Below the pieces are notes generated by a model. That model was given only the letters and a program-made list of their open reading frames with translations, ran no database searches and had not been told where the DNA came from. A stretch of DNA of 64,000 nucleotides, taken from Thiocapsa sp. GTDB taxonomy: Bacteria > Pseudomonadota > Gammaproteobacteria > Chromatiales > Chromatiaceae. Positions 37,520-47,343 of the stretch are shown in pieces. Position 1 is the stretch's first letter. Each line of letters starts with the position of its first letter. A program made the translations under genes and the position numbers. Location: positions 2,732,001 to 2,796,000 of the forward strand of contig NZ_CP073760.1 of the NCBI RefSeq assembly GCF_018399035.1, written 5' to 3'.

Positions 37520-38887
37520 TCAACCTTGCCCGGAGTCGACGAACGCAGCCGCAGACGCGGAGGTGTCGAGTGCATGGGCCAGGTCACGCCAGGTCATGCC
37601 GCAGAGCGCCGCATCGATCGCCTGATCGATCCCCGTCTCGATCCGTCCGATCTCGCCGTCCGGGAGGGTTCCTTGGCAGCCGCTCTCGCGCTCTTCGAAA
37701 CAGCGCACCGCATCGAGGATCGCTTTGACCGAGATGCTGTCCGTTGCGCGCGCCGGGACGAAGGTCGGCGAATCGCCGGCGGTGCGAATCAGAAACCCCG
37801 ACTCCTCGAGAACGCCCAACATCCGATCGGCATTGGTCTTGGGAACCCCGAGGGTCCGCGCAAGCTCCTCGCTGCTCCAAGGCGGCCCGCCCGACTCGTA
37901 GCGCAGAGCCACTTGCCCGGCAAGAATCAAGGCGAGACGTTCTCGCTGTCGATTGCTCAACTGCAGATCGCGCGAGCGGATCCTCAGATACTCGGGGTGT
38001 TGGTGATAGAAGGCGATGCTTGCACCGATCAGCAGGATCAACCAGGCAATGTAGATCCAGATCATGAAGAGGATCAGGATCGCCAGACTCGAATAGACCG
38101 CCATCAGGCGCGTCGAGCTGGCCATGACATAGGAAAACATCCCGCCGATGAGCTCCCAAAGCAGCCCGGCGATCAGCGCCCCGACAACCGCCGAAATGAT
38201 GTGAACACGCGTGTTGGGAACGAAGACGTAGAAGAAGGCAAACGTCAGCGAAATCATCATGTAGGGCCCGAGCTGCCCCAACGCATGCCAGACATGCCCG
38301 AACGGCTTTGCCTCGATGATCGCTTGAACGAAGGCGTTCCCGCCGAGCGAGGCCGAGAGCCCGACCGCCGAGAAGAAGAGCACGGGGCCGACGAGGATGA
38401 CGCTCAAGTATTTGCTGAAACGCTGCGCAAAGGAGCGTTGCGTGGAGACGCGCCAGGTGAAGTTGAAGACCTGCTCGATCTTTTGAACCAACGAGATGAC
38501 GGTGTAGATCAGCAACGCGAGTCCGACCGACCCCAGAACGCCCACCCGCATGTTGTCGACGAAGCCGATGATCTGGGTGGTGATCTCCACACCGCCCTCC
38601 CCGAGCGGGGCGAGCACGTTCAGGAGCAGAGGCTCCAATTGATTGTGGACGCCGAACCCCTTCAAGACCGAGAAGGTCACCGCCAGCAGGGGCACCAGGG
38701 CCAAGATGGTCGTGTAGACCAGACTCATGGCCTGAAGGGAAAGATAGCCTTGTGTCAGATCGCGGGTCAGCGCGTAAATCAAACGCCCGAGCCAGATCGG
38801 AAGGGCTTGCCAAGGCGGCAACTCGTCGAGCCGACGACTCCAAAGCAGCGCGTCGATGCGCTCGGACACGGGCATGGCGTGGTTCAT
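37520..38887 (-). CDS. YihY/BrkB family inner-membrane protein with winged-helix tail
   Basis: A 455-residue protein. The YihY/BrkB (UPF0761) membrane domain (~30-310) has six helices and the family stretches LQAMSLVYTTILALVPLLAV, GFGVHNQLEPLLLNVLAPLG and IIGFVDNMRVGVLGSVGL. A C-terminal extension of about 130 residues contains a probable winged helix with SSEELARTLGVPKTNADRML. The older name RNase BN is wrong for this family. Function is unknown. It is the first gene of a unit with the hybrid kinase. Confidence 0.88.
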   Translation of the reverse strand: MNHAMPVSERIDALLWSRRLDELPPWQALPIWLGRLIYALTRDLTQGYLSLQAMSLVYTTILALVPLLAVTFSVLKGFGVHNQLEPLLLNVLAPLGEGGVEITTQIIGFVDNMRVGVLGSVGLALLIYTVISLVQKIEQVFNFTWRVSTQRSFAQRFSKYLSVILVGPVLFFSAVGLSASLGGNAFVQAIIEAKPFGHVWHALGQLGPYMMISLTFAFFYVFVPNTRVHIISAVVGALIAGLLWELIGGMFSYVMASSTRLMAVYSSLAILILFMIWIYIAWLILLIGASIAFYHQHPEYLRIRSRDLQLSNRQRERLALILAGQVALRYESGGPPWSSEELARTLGVPKTNADRMLGVLEESGFLIRTAGDSPTFVPARATDSISVKAILDAVRCFEERESGCQGTLPDGEIGRIETGIDQAIDAALCGMTWRDLAHALDTSASAAAFVDSGQG

Positions 38888-39124
38888 GTGCGCTCTCTCG
38901 GAAGAGGAGTCGGACGGTGCTTCCGGCCGCTTGCCGTCGCTTCATTATATCGGTTCGCTGCGCCTTGTCGCTGCGACATGGCCGCGGATTTGCGCCGACT
39001 TGAAGCCTGTTCACGACCGCTCCATATCTCCGAAGGCGCTACAATCCTCCGCTCTGCGCACCCCTCATGATCGATCTGTTTCGCCGGTCACCGACTTTCT
39101 TCCATCCATCGACGAGCAACCCCC

Positions 39125-39646
39125 ATGCGTCCTCCCTGTACTGTCCTCGGGGCCTTGGTCCTCCTTTCCTCGTCCGTCGCCTTTGCGACGGACGAGCCGC
39201 AAACCCTGACACCGATGTCCGAAGACATCCAGGCACCCGAGTTCGACCTCCAAGGACCGGCCGGCGAGCCGCAACGTCTCCTCGATCATCGCGGCAAGCC
39301 GATCATCCTCAACTTCTGGGCGACCTGGTGCCCGCCTTGCCGCGCCGAGATGCCATCGATGCAGCGCGCCCATGAGCAGGTCGCCGACGAGGGAATCGCG
39401 GTGATCGCCGTGAACGTGGGTGAAGATGCCGAAACCGTCTCGCGTTTCCTGGCCGAGACGCCGGTCGATTTTCCGATCCCTCTGGATCTCGACTCCGCGG
39501 TGGTGCAAAGCTATCCGGTCAAAGGTTTGCCCACCACCTTTGTGATCGATCCAAGCGGTCGTTTGGTCTACAGCGCTGCCGGTGAGCGCGAATGGGACGA
39601 TCCGGCTCTGCTCGATCAGGTGCGTGCGCTGAAGGTCGGGCCTTAA
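39125..39646 (+). CDS. TlpA/ResA-type periplasmic thioredoxin
   Basis: The 173-residue protein has a signal peptide (VLGALVLLSSSVAFA) and a TlpA-like thioredoxin domain with WCPPC at residues 68-72 (FWATWCPPCRAEMPSMQ), and the cis-Pro in KGLPTTFVIDPSGRLVY. Such proteins reduce periplasmic disulfides, for example in cytochrome c maturation. It is monocistronic and divergent from YihY. Its TAA stop codon is the first codon of repeat copy E. Confidence 0.92.
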   Translation: MRPPCTVLGALVLLSSSVAFATDEPQTLTPMSEDIQAPEFDLQGPAGEPQRLLDHRGKPIILNFWATWCPPCRAEMPSMQRAHEQVADEGIAVIAVNVGEDAETVSRFLAETPVDFPIPLDLDSAVVQSYPVKGLPTTFVIDPSGRLVYSAAGEREWDDPALLDQVRALKVGP

Positions 39647-39836
39647 ACCGCGCCCAGTGCGGTATGCGATGTTTTTGGATGGGATCGGCCCCGGCGGATT
39701 TCAGAACCGCTGGAGCCGGCGCGGTTTAAAGTGTTAAAAAATATAAAATTTTAAACCGCGCCCCCCGCTAAGGGTCGTGGATTCACCAAACTTCGAGCTC
39801 ACTCGAAAGTGAGCATCTCGCTCTGGACGCGGTTTA
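39644..39836. repeat. TAAACCGCG element, copy E (composite, inverted), at thioredoxin stop
   Basis: The same composite as copies C and D but in the opposite direction: unit 2 (39644-39728), AT spacer (39729-39751), unit 1 (39752-39836). The thioredoxin stop TAA is the outer end of unit 2, whereas in copy D the stop touches unit 1, so either end can abut a stop. Confidence 0.9.
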
Positions 39837-39886
39837 GACTCCCTGCCGCGACACCGGTCGAAAGCGCAGCGCGGAATCGGTTCGGG

Positions 39887-42800
39887 TCAATCCAAGGCGA
39901 TGCCGTGGCGATCCGCGGCATCGCGCAGGCCGTCCAGGGCCGCGGCGAAATCAAAGCGGTAAACGGCATCGGAGATGACCGCATACTGCTCCGCCAAGCC
40001 CGCGCTGAGCAGGTCCGCATGATCGGTCAGCAGTTGGCTGCTGGCGAAATCGTCGTCGGCAAGGCTCCGGGCGAGATCCCGACAGACCGACCGCAGGAGA
40101 TCTGCATCGATCGGCACCGGCGCCTGCATCGGTATCGGCAGTACCGTCGACGTCGCTGCCAGCTGCCCGCGAATGGTATCGATCAATGTGTCGAGTTGCC
40201 GGCTGGTCTGGATCCGATGCTCGCGAAGCGCCTCGGTCGTGCCCCGCCGACGCAACGCCTGCTCGAGTTGCGCGGCCGAGCTCGCCACCTCGGTGGCGCC
40301 GATCTGCGCCGCCACGCCTTTCAGCGTATGGGCCAGGCGTTGCGCGCTGGTCCAGTCGGCTGCCTGGAGCGCCGCGTCAAGCAGGCTGTCGAAGCTGGAC
40401 TGCGTCTCGACGAATGTCTGGAGCAGTGATCGATACAGTGTCTCGCGCCCGAGCGACTGGCGTAGCCCGCGTGCGACGTCCAGCCCGGGGATCTGCCCCG
40501 GATCGTCGATGCCGTTGACCCTTGCCGCGCCGACGTCGGATCTAGTAGAGCCGAGCCCAGCCGAGTCGACATGGCGACTGACCGCCGCCAACAGGCTGCG
40601 TGGCGCGATCCACTGTTGCAGGACGCGTGTCAGATCATCGGGCTCGATCGGCTTGGCGAGGTGGTCGTTCATGCCGGCTTGCAGACAACGCTCGCGGTCG
40701 CCGGGCATCACGTTGGCGGTCATGGCGACGATGGGCAGGCGCGCGAAGCCCGGCAATCTGCGGATGGCGCGCGTCGCCGTGAGTCCATCCATCACCGGCA
40801 TCTGGATGTCCATCAGGACCAGATCGTAGCGATCCTGCTGCACCCTCCGAAGCGCGACGGCGCCGTCGGCCGCGATTTCGACCTGAAGCCCGAGCTCGGC
40901 AAGCAGCTCCAACGCAACCTGCTGGTTGATGAGGTTGTCCTCAACCAGCAGCACACGTGCGCCGGCGATGGTGCTCGGCCTGCCTGCTGAGGAGCCGGGC
41001 GAGCAACCCGGTTGCGGCGCGGGCTCATCCTGCTGCGCCGGATCCTCGGTCAGCAGCAGCATGAGGCTGTCGAAGAGCAGAGACGGGTTCACCGGCTTGA
41101 TCAGGATGTCTGAGAAGCCCGCGGCCGTCGCCGATTTGATCAGCTCCTCGCGCCCATGCGCGGTGATCATGATGAGATGCGGGGGATGGTCCAGCGCCAA
41201 CCGGCGGATCTCCCAAGCCGTCGCAAGACCGTCCATGTCGGGCATCTGCCAATCGATCAGGACAACCTGATAGGGCCGTGCGGCGCGTTGCGCACGGATG
41301 ACCCGATCCACGGCGGCAGCCCCCGAGTCGACCGCATCGACCACGAAGGTCATGCCGGTGAGCAGGTGGGTGAGCACCTCGCGCGAGCTGTCATTGTCGT
41401 CGACCACCAGGACGCGCAATCCGCGCAGGTCGGGCCGCGGCAGCAGGCGGCGTGACTGATCCGCGCTGATGCCCAGGCGGGCGGTGAACCAGAAGGTCGA
41501 GCCGACGCCGAACGTGCTCGCCACGCCGACGTCGCCCCCCATCAGCTCGGCGAGGCGTCGGCAGATCGCCAGCCCCAATCCGGTGCCGCCATACTTGCGG
41601 GTGGTCGAGCTATCGGCCTGCCGGAAGCTCTCGAACAACCGCGCCTGCTGCGCCGCGGTGATGCCGATGCCGGTATCGCGGACGGCGAAGCGCAAGCGGA
41701 TGGCCGAGTCGGTCGCCTCCAGGATCTCCACCTGGATGTTGATCTCGCCGTGCTCGGTGAACTTGACGGCATTGGTGGCGAAATTGATCAGAACCTGGCT
41801 CAGGCGCAGTGGATCGCCGACGAGTCGGCCCGGCACGCGCTCATCGGTATCGATGATCAGCTCCAGGCCCTTTGCCGCCGCCTGCTCGGTGATCAGCGCG
41901 GCGACATTGTGCAGGACAGCCTCGAGCTCGAAGTCGATATGCTCGACGTGCAGCTTGCCGGCCTCGATCTTGGAAAAATCCAGGACGTCGTTGATGATCC
42001 CGAGCAGATGCTGGCTCGATCCCTGGATCTTGGTCAGATAGTCGCGCTGGCGGGTCGTCAGCTCCGTCTTGAGGATCAGGTAGGTCAGGCCGATGACGGC
42101 GTTCATCGGTGTGCGGATCTCGTGGCTCATATTGGCCAGGAAATCTGCCTTCAGGCGCACCGCGTCTTCGGCGAGCCGCTGGGCCTCGCGCATCTTCTCG
42201 ACAGCGGCCCGTTCGGTGTCGATGTCGTCGATCACCCAGACTGTTCCTTTGCCCGGGTCGTCGGGATCCACGGCATTACCGCTGAGGCGCGCCCAGAAGA
42301 GGCTGCCGTCCTTGCGGATGAGCTGTGCTTCGCGCCGATTGGGTTGATCTATCCAGCTCGGGGCAGGGATCTCGCCGCCGGGCCGGTTGGCCGCCTCGGT
42401 CGGACACCAGATCGCCGTCGACTTGCCGACCATTTCCCCGAGCGGCCATCCGCAGATCTCATGCAGCCGTCGGTTACAGCGCATCAGGGTCCGGTCCGTG
42501 ATCAGCGCGATGCCCGACGTGGCGGTCTCGAAGAGCACCTCCTGCTCCTCCAGGGCCGCCGAGAGATCGGCGGTCCGCCGCGCGACCTCGATCTCCAGCC
42601 GATCACGGGCAGCCTCGCTCTCCCGGCGGGCCGCGTGAACCGCCTCCAATGCCTGCTGCAACTCGCGTGTCTTGGAGGCGACGCGCCGGCGTAGCGCACG
42701 GGTCCAGAGCAGGAGTGCAAGGCCCGCCAGCGCGAGTGCACCGACCAGCAGCGCGGCATGATGCAGGACATCCGAATAGGGCAGCGGCTGCCCCATCCAG

Positions 42801-43588
42801 GTCTTGCGAAGCGCCTCGCGTTCCTGCGGCGTGATGGCCGCCATCCCCCGCTCGACCAGGTCGAGGATCTCGGTATTGCCCTTGCGCACCGCGCGATGAA
42901 ATTGTCCCTGATAGAGCTCGAAGGCCTTGCGGAAGCTCTTCTGCGCATTGAGCCGATACATGTAATAGTTCGCGGGATACTCGTCGAGACAGAAGAGTTT
43001 GATGTCTTCGGCGAGCGCGCCTATCAGGAGCTCGGTGTAATCGCGGTAGAGACGCAGGTTGGTGATGCCCTCACGGCGCAAGCGCTCGATGCAGGCATCC
43101 CCATCCATGACACCGATCTGGAAGCCTCGCAGGGCGGCAACGTCGTTGATGCCCTGAATCGAATCATGGCTGTAGATCGCCACCGGCAGCTTGGCGTAGG
43201 GCGCGGTGAAGTCGTAGCTCAGCTCGCGCTCGGGTGTGCGATAGATGTTTTCGATGACGTCCGCGTCGCCCCGGAGAAGGGTGCGTTGGGCCTCGGCCCA
43301 GTTGGCGACGTCGATCTGAACCGGGACGCCGGTCTTGGTCTCCCACAGCCACCACAGATCGACCAGATAACCGGCCGCCTGACCGTCCTGATTGCGAAAC
43401 AGATAGGGCGGGTAGTTCTCGTCCCCGATGACACGCAGCACCCGCTGCTCGGAGGTGTTCTGCGCCGCCGCGGCGCTCCAGGCCAACGCGGCGCCGATCA
43501 GGATGCTGATCCAGATCCGGTTTCGGACCCGGTGCCAGACCCATCCCGGCATCCAAATGGGCATGGTGTGCGATGTACGGCGACTCAT
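39887..43588 (-). CDS. BvgS-like unorthodox hybrid histidine kinase
   Basis: A 1233-residue phosphorelay kinase. It has a signal/TM segment (~24-42) and a periplasmic SBP_bac_3-type solute-binding domain (~48-265, [19 protein letters not shown]). A TM helix (~275-295) and a coiled coil lead to PAS (~345-465), HisKA ([19 protein letters not shown]) and HATPase ([20 protein letters not shown]). Two complete receivers follow ([13 protein letters not shown] and [13 protein letters not shown]), then a C-terminal HPt domain ([13 protein letters not shown]). The solute-binding domain suggests a small amino-acid-like or organic ligand. Its ATG overlaps the stop of the next upstream kinase gene (ATGA), so the two are coupled. 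Confidence 0.93.
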   Translation of the reverse strand: MSRRTSHTMPIWMPGWVWHRVRNRIWISILIGAALAWSAAAAQNTSEQRVLRVIGDENYPPYLFRNQDGQAAGYLVDLWWLWETKTGVPVQIDVANWAEAQRTLLRGDADVIENIYRTPERELSYDFTAPYAKLPVAIYSHDSIQGINDVAALRGFQIGVMDGDACIERLRREGITNLRLYRDYTELLIGALAEDIKLFCLDEYPANYYMYRLNAQKSFRKAFELYQGQFHRAVRKGNTEILDLVERGMAAITPQEREALRKTWMGQPLPYSDVLHHAALLVGALALAGLALLLWTRALRRRVASKTRELQQALEAVHAARRESEAARDRLEIEVARRTADLSAALEEQEVLFETATSGIALITDRTLMRCNRRLHEICGWPLGEMVGKSTAIWCPTEAANRPGGEIPAPSWIDQPNRREAQLIRKDGSLFWARLSGNAVDPDDPGKGTVWVIDDIDTERAAVEKMREAQRLAEDAVRLKADFLANMSHEIRTPMNAVIGLTYLILKTELTTRQRDYLTKIQGSSQHLLGIINDVLDFSKIEAGKLHVEHIDFELEAVLHNVAALITEQAAAKGLELIIDTDERVPGRLVGDPLRLSQVLINFATNAVKFTEHGEINIQVEILEATDSAIRLRFAVRDTGIGITAAQQARLFESFRQADSSTTRKYGGTGLGLAICRRLAELMGGDVGVASTFGVGSTFWFTARLGISADQSRRLLPRPDLRGLRVLVVDDNDSSREVLTHLLTGMTFVVDAVDSGAAAVDRVIRAQRAARPYQVVLIDWQMPDMDGLATAWEIRRLALDHPPHLIMITAHGREELIKSATAAGFSDILIKPVNPSLLFDSLMLLLTEDPAQQDEPAPQPGCSPGSSAGRPSTIAGARVLLVEDNLINQQVALELLAELGLQVEIAADGAVALRRVQQDRYDLVLMDIQMPVMDGLTATRAIRRLPGFARLPIVAMTANVMPGDRERCLQAGMNDHLAKPIEPDDLTRVLQQWIAPRSLLAAVSRHVDSAGLGSTRSDVGAARVNGIDDPGQIPGLDVARGLRQSLGRETLYRSLLQTFVETQSSFDSLLDAALQAADWTSAQRLAHTLKGVAAQIGATEVASSAAQLEQALRRRGTTEALREHRIQTSRQLDTLIDTIRGQLAATSTVLPIPMQAPVPIDADLLRSVCRDLARSLADDDFASSQLLTDHADLLSAGLAEQYAVISDAVYRFDFAAALDGLRDAADRHGIALD

Positions 43589-45513
43589 GATGGTCTCGGC
43601 TCAGGACGATTCCGGCGCCGTTGCGACGGCAGCCAGCGCAGCAACGCCGAATAGAGCGACTCGGGATCGACCGGTTTGACGACGTGGTCGTTCATGCCCG
43701 CCGCGAGGCAGGCATCGCGGTCCTCGGCGAACGCATTGGCGGTCATGGCGACGATCGCGGTGGCGCCATGCGCCGGTAAGGCGCGAATCAGGCGCGTGGC
43801 CGTCAGTCCATCCATGACGGGCATCTGCACATCCATCAGAATGATGTCGTCATGGCCCGCGCGTGCCTTGTCCAGGGCGCCTTGACCATCCTCGGCCAAG
43901 TCGACCTCAAGCCCAACCGATTCCAGTAGCTCGAACGCAACATCCTGATTGACCTGATTGTCCTCGACCAGCAGGACTCGGCTGTGCCCGCGTCGGCGGA
44001 GCTGGCTCTCCGCTTCGCCGAGCGGCAGTCGCCGCTGGCCGTACCCCGGCCGACCGGAGAATGTCTCGGGTAGATCGTCGACCACGAGTGCACGCTTGCC
44101 GCGGGTCGGTGCCGCGAGGCCGCGTGCCGTATCGCCGACACGACCTGGATCGAAGGGGATCTCGACCCAGAAGGTGCTGCCGTGCCCGAGCTGACTCTCC
44201 ACGCCGATGCGTCCGCCCATCAGCTCGGTCAGGCGCCGCGAGATGGCCAGACCAAGGCCGGTGCCGCCGTACTTTCGGGTGGTGGAGGTATCGGCCTGCT
44301 CGAACGCCTGGAAAAGTCGGCCTTGTTGCTCGGGGGTCAGGCCAACCCCGGTATCACGGACCTCGAAGCGTGCCATCAGTCCACCCGGCACGGCACCGCT
44401 GGTCCAACCGCGCAGCGTGATGCTTCCCGATTCGGTGAACTTCACCGCGTTGCCGAGGAAGTTCAAAAGGATCTGGCCAAGGCGCAACCCGTCGCCGCGC
44501 AGAACCGGTGGCAGACCCTGCAGGTCCACGATCAATTCGAGGTGCTTCTCGGCGGCCCGCTCACGCATCAGGCTGCAGATGTTCTCGATGATGCGCTCGA
44601 GCTCGAAATCGGTCCGCTCCAGTTGCATCCGGCCGGCCTCGATCTTCGACAGGTCGAGGATGTCGTTGATGATGCCGAGCAGATGGTGTGCCGCTACCGA
44701 GACCTTGGCGAGCCGCTCGGTCTGCGTTGGCTCTTGGATGTCGCGTTTGAGCAGGTGAGTCAGACCGATGATGGCGTTCATCGGCGTGCGGATCTCGTGG
44801 CTCATGTTGGCGAGGAAGTCGCTCTTGGCCCGGCTGGCGGCTTCTGCCGCCTGCGTGGCCTGTTGCAGCTCCAGCGTGCGCTCCTCGACCAACTGCTCCA
44901 GATGCGCAGAATAGGTGGCGATCTCCTCGCTCATGCGCTTGGTTTCGGTCACGTCCTGCTTGAGTGCGACATAGTGCCGGATCCGGCCATCGGGGTCGCG
45001 AAGCGGCAGGATCGTGGCCGACTCCGCCAGCTCGCGTCCGTCCTTGGCTCGATTGATGAGCTCACCTTTCCAGGGTTTTCCGGTGGTTAGCGCGGCCCAG
45101 AGTGCCGCGTAGGTGTCCGCCGGTGTCTTGCCCGATTTGATGAAGCTCGGGTTCCTGCCAAGGGCCTCCTCGCGGCTGTATCCGGTCGCCCGGCAAAAGG
45201 CGTCGTTCACATAGGTGGTCCTGGCGTCCAGATCCGTGATCACCACGGCATTCGGGCTCTGCTCGACCGTCATCTCCAGCATCTCTTCCCGGCTATAGCC
45301 GAGTGTGTTGGCGCTGGCCGGATTGACCTCGATGAAGCGCGCGGTTTGGGCGTCGACCAATTGGATCGCGACGGGGACCTGCTCGAGGATCGTCTGCAGC
45401 GTTGTCAGCGTGCCTTGCTTGGCCTCGTCATCCGGGCTGGAACGACGACGGGGCCGGACCGCGACGACGGCGATCACGATCATCAGGATCAGCAGCGTAC
45501 AGGCGAAGATCAC
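43585..45513 (-). CDS. PAS hybrid histidine kinase with internal deletions
   Basis: A 642-residue hybrid kinase. It has a GTG start inside one TM helix ([23 protein letters not shown]), PAS, HisKA ([19 protein letters not shown]), HATPase ([21 protein letters not shown]) and a receiver ([13 protein letters not shown]). Three signs of decay or streamlining are seen. The frame is open upstream of the GTG without another start, so an N-terminal sensor may be lost. PAS-A runs from [14 protein letters not shown] straight into [14 protein letters not shown] of PAS-B. A first receiver is reduced to [10 protein letters not shown] followed directly by linker sequence before [13 protein letters not shown]. 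The reading frame stays intact, so it may still be a working kinase. Confidence 0.85.
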   Translation of the reverse strand: MIFACTLLILMIVIAVVAVRPRRRSSPDDEAKQGTLTTLQTILEQVPVAIQLVDAQTARFIEVNPASANTLGYSREEMLEMTVEQSPNAVVITDLDARTTYVNDAFCRATGYSREEALGRNPSFIKSGKTPADTYAALWAALTTGKPWKGELINRAKDGRELAESATILPLRDPDGRIRHYVALKQDVTETKRMSEEIATYSAHLEQLVEERTLELQQATQAAEAASRAKSDFLANMSHEIRTPMNAIIGLTHLLKRDIQEPTQTERLAKVSVAAHHLLGIINDILDLSKIEAGRMQLERTDFELERIIENICSLMRERAAEKHLELIVDLQGLPPVLRGDGLRLGQILLNFLGNAVKFTESGSITLRGWTSGAVPGGLMARFEVRDTGVGLTPEQQGRLFQAFEQADTSTTRKYGGTGLGLAISRRLTELMGGRIGVESQLGHGSTFWVEIPFDPGRVGDTARGLAAPTRGKRALVVDDLPETFSGRPGYGQRRLPLGEAESQLRRRGHSRVLLVEDNQVNQDVAFELLESVGLEVDLAEDGQGALDKARAGHDDIILMDVQMPVMDGLTATRLIRALPAHGATAIVAMTANAFAEDRDACLAAGMNDHVVKPVDPESLYSALLRWLPSQRRRNRPEPRPS

Positions 45514-45636
45514 CCAGGGGAGAAGCGGAAGGCTCAGGTGTTGTCTCCTGGTGAGTAACCGGTCGAGTTTGGGCTGTCGGTTGGACCGCGCCCGGTCGTG
45601 GCGGCTCTCCGATGGGTCCAGACGCGCGTATACCGT

Positions 45637-46833
45637 CTACTCGGCCGCGAGCTCCTCATCCGGGTAACGCGCCGCGATCTCGGCAAAATGAGCGCGGCAG
45701 GCCAGGAAGGCATCGACGACCGCCGGGTCGAAATGGCTGCCGCGCCCGTCAAGGATGAGCCGGGTTGTGGTCGCCAGATCCATCGGGAGCTTGTAGATCC
45801 GACGGCTCATCAAGGCGTCGAAGACATCCGCGAGCGCCATCAGCCTGGCCGAGACAGGAATGGCGTCGCCTGCCAGACCGGCGGGATAGCCCGAGCCATC
45901 CCATTTCTCGTGGTGGCCAAGGGCAATCTCACTGGCGATCTGCAGGAAGGCAAAGGCATCCCGGGCTTGCTCTGCTTCCCGGTCGCCCATGCCCTTGACG
46001 GCCTGCGCCATCGCCTTCTCGATCGCGGCGCCGCCGATGACCGGGTGGGTCTTCATGATCTCCATCTCCTCGGCGCTCAGGGGGCCCGGTTTAAGCAGGA
46101 TCGCATCCGGGATGCCGACCTTGCCCAGATCGTGCAGGGGTGCCGCCTTGACCGTCAGCTCCAGGCGCGGCCCGGCAAGTGCCGCCTGAAAGCGCTCGTG
46201 CGTGGCGAGATGATTGGCCAGGATCTCCACGTAGATCTGCGTGCGGATGATGTGCTGCCCGGTTTCGTTGTCGCGTGCCTCGGCCAGATTGGCCAGCGCA
46301 TGGATGCTCAGATCCTGAATCAAGAGATTGTCGTGCATGCGTCGCGCGACCTCGGTTTCCAGCCAGGTGTTCTCGTCGGCCAGCCGATCGCGCGCAGTCT
46401 TCAGCTCGATCTGTGTCTTGACGCGCGCCAGGACGATCGCGGGATTGATCGGCTTGGTGATGTAATCGACCGCGCCGAGCGACAGTCCGAATTCCTCGTT
46501 CTCGGCGGCGTCCATCGCCGTAATAAAGATCACCGGGATGTCCCGCGTCCCGGCGTCGGCGCGCAGCCGCTTCAGCACTTCATAGCCGTCGATGCCGGGC
46601 ATCATCACATCGAGCAGGATCAGGCTGGGCGCGGGTGGCGAGGTCGCCGCGCGCAGGGCCCGCTCGCCCGAGTTGGCCACGCGCACCCGGTAGAGCGGCT
46701 GTAATAACTCACCAAGAATGCTGAGGTTTTGCGGCGTATCGTCAACGATCAGGATGGTGGCTAAAGGCCCGGCGCCGGGCGGGGTCGGCAAGAGCGCCGC
46801 GTCGGTTCCTTGACGGCAAGGTTCCATGGTCAT
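45637..46833 (-). CDS. Response regulator with HD-GYP domain (RpfG-like)
   Basis: A 398-residue protein: receiver (~24-145; TILIVDDTPQNLSILGELL, phospho-Asp in LILLDVMMPGIDG), a linker helix, and an HD-GYP phosphodiesterase domain (~190-390) with HDLGKVGIPDAILL and GHHEKWDGSGYPAGL. HD-GYP proteins degrade c-di-GMP. It lies just upstream of two hybrid kinases in the same direction and is the likely output of that phosphorelay (inference). ATGs at 46833 and 46827 are both possible. Confidence 0.93.
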   Translation of the reverse strand: MTMEPCRQGTDAALLPTPPGAGPLATILIVDDTPQNLSILGELLQPLYRVRVANSGERALRAATSPPAPSLILLDVMMPGIDGYEVLKRLRADAGTRDIPVIFITAMDAAENEEFGLSLGAVDYITKPINPAIVLARVKTQIELKTARDRLADENTWLETEVARRMHDNLLIQDLSIHALANLAEARDNETGQHIIRTQIYVEILANHLATHERFQAALAGPRLELTVKAAPLHDLGKVGIPDAILLKPGPLSAEEMEIMKTHPVIGGAAIEKAMAQAVKGMGDREAEQARDAFAFLQIASEIALGHHEKWDGSGYPAGLAGDAIPVSARLMALADVFDALMSRRIYKLPMDLATTTRLILDGRGSHFDPAVVDAFLACRAHFAEIAARYPDEELAAE

Positions 46834-47149
46834 CTGACGCTACCCCTCTCAGGTTGGAGATCCGCGGTGCCTAGCCGCTGGGGCGTTGCAGTGGCGTTTG
46901 GTTTCGCCGCATCCGCACGGGTCGGTGTTGAGCGGGCCGCCGTCGGGCGCGAATCGGACAGACCCGGGGCAAGCAGCCGGAGGTCGGTGGCAAAGGGTCA
47001 GCGGCCATAACCGCGGAAGTAATAGATCCTCAGTCGGATCCTGTAAAGTAAAGGTTCGTAAAGGATGGGGGTCAAGGTTGCAGCACTGAGCAATTGGGGT
47101 CGCTCCTCGACGGCCGCGGATCATGCCCCTCGGTTCGCGGCCTCCGATC
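46834..47149. other. Gene-free region between HD-GYP gene and the accessory island
   Basis: About 315 bases with no supported gene: short frames lack ribosome binding sites and similarity. GTAAAGTAAAGG near 47043 is a short AT-richer patch. The HD-GYP promoter probably lies at its left end. Repeat copy F starts at 47150. Confidence 0.45.
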
Positions 47150-47343
47150 TAAACCGCGCCCAGTGCGGTATGCGATGTTTTTGGATGGGATCGGCCCCGG
47201 CGGATTTCAGAACCGCTGGAGCCGGCGCGGTTTAAAGTATTAAAAAATATAAAATTCTAAACCGCGGCCCCGCGCTAGGAGCCGTGGATGCACCAAACGT
47301 CGACATCACTCGACAGGGAGCATCGCGCTCTGGACGCGGTTTA
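47150..47343. repeat. TAAACCGCG element, copy F (composite, inverted), at helicase stop
   Basis: Unit 2 (47150-47234), AT-rich spacer (47235-47257), unit 1 (47258-47343). On the minus strand the outer TAA of unit 1 is the stop codon of the broken helicase gene. Its unit 1 interior has diverged from copies C-E, but unit 2 is almost identical. Confidence 0.88.

Noticed and set aside
37520..38887. RNase BN (tRNA processing) for the YihY gene
   Set aside because: Historic misannotation; the family is a membrane protein without nuclease motifs.
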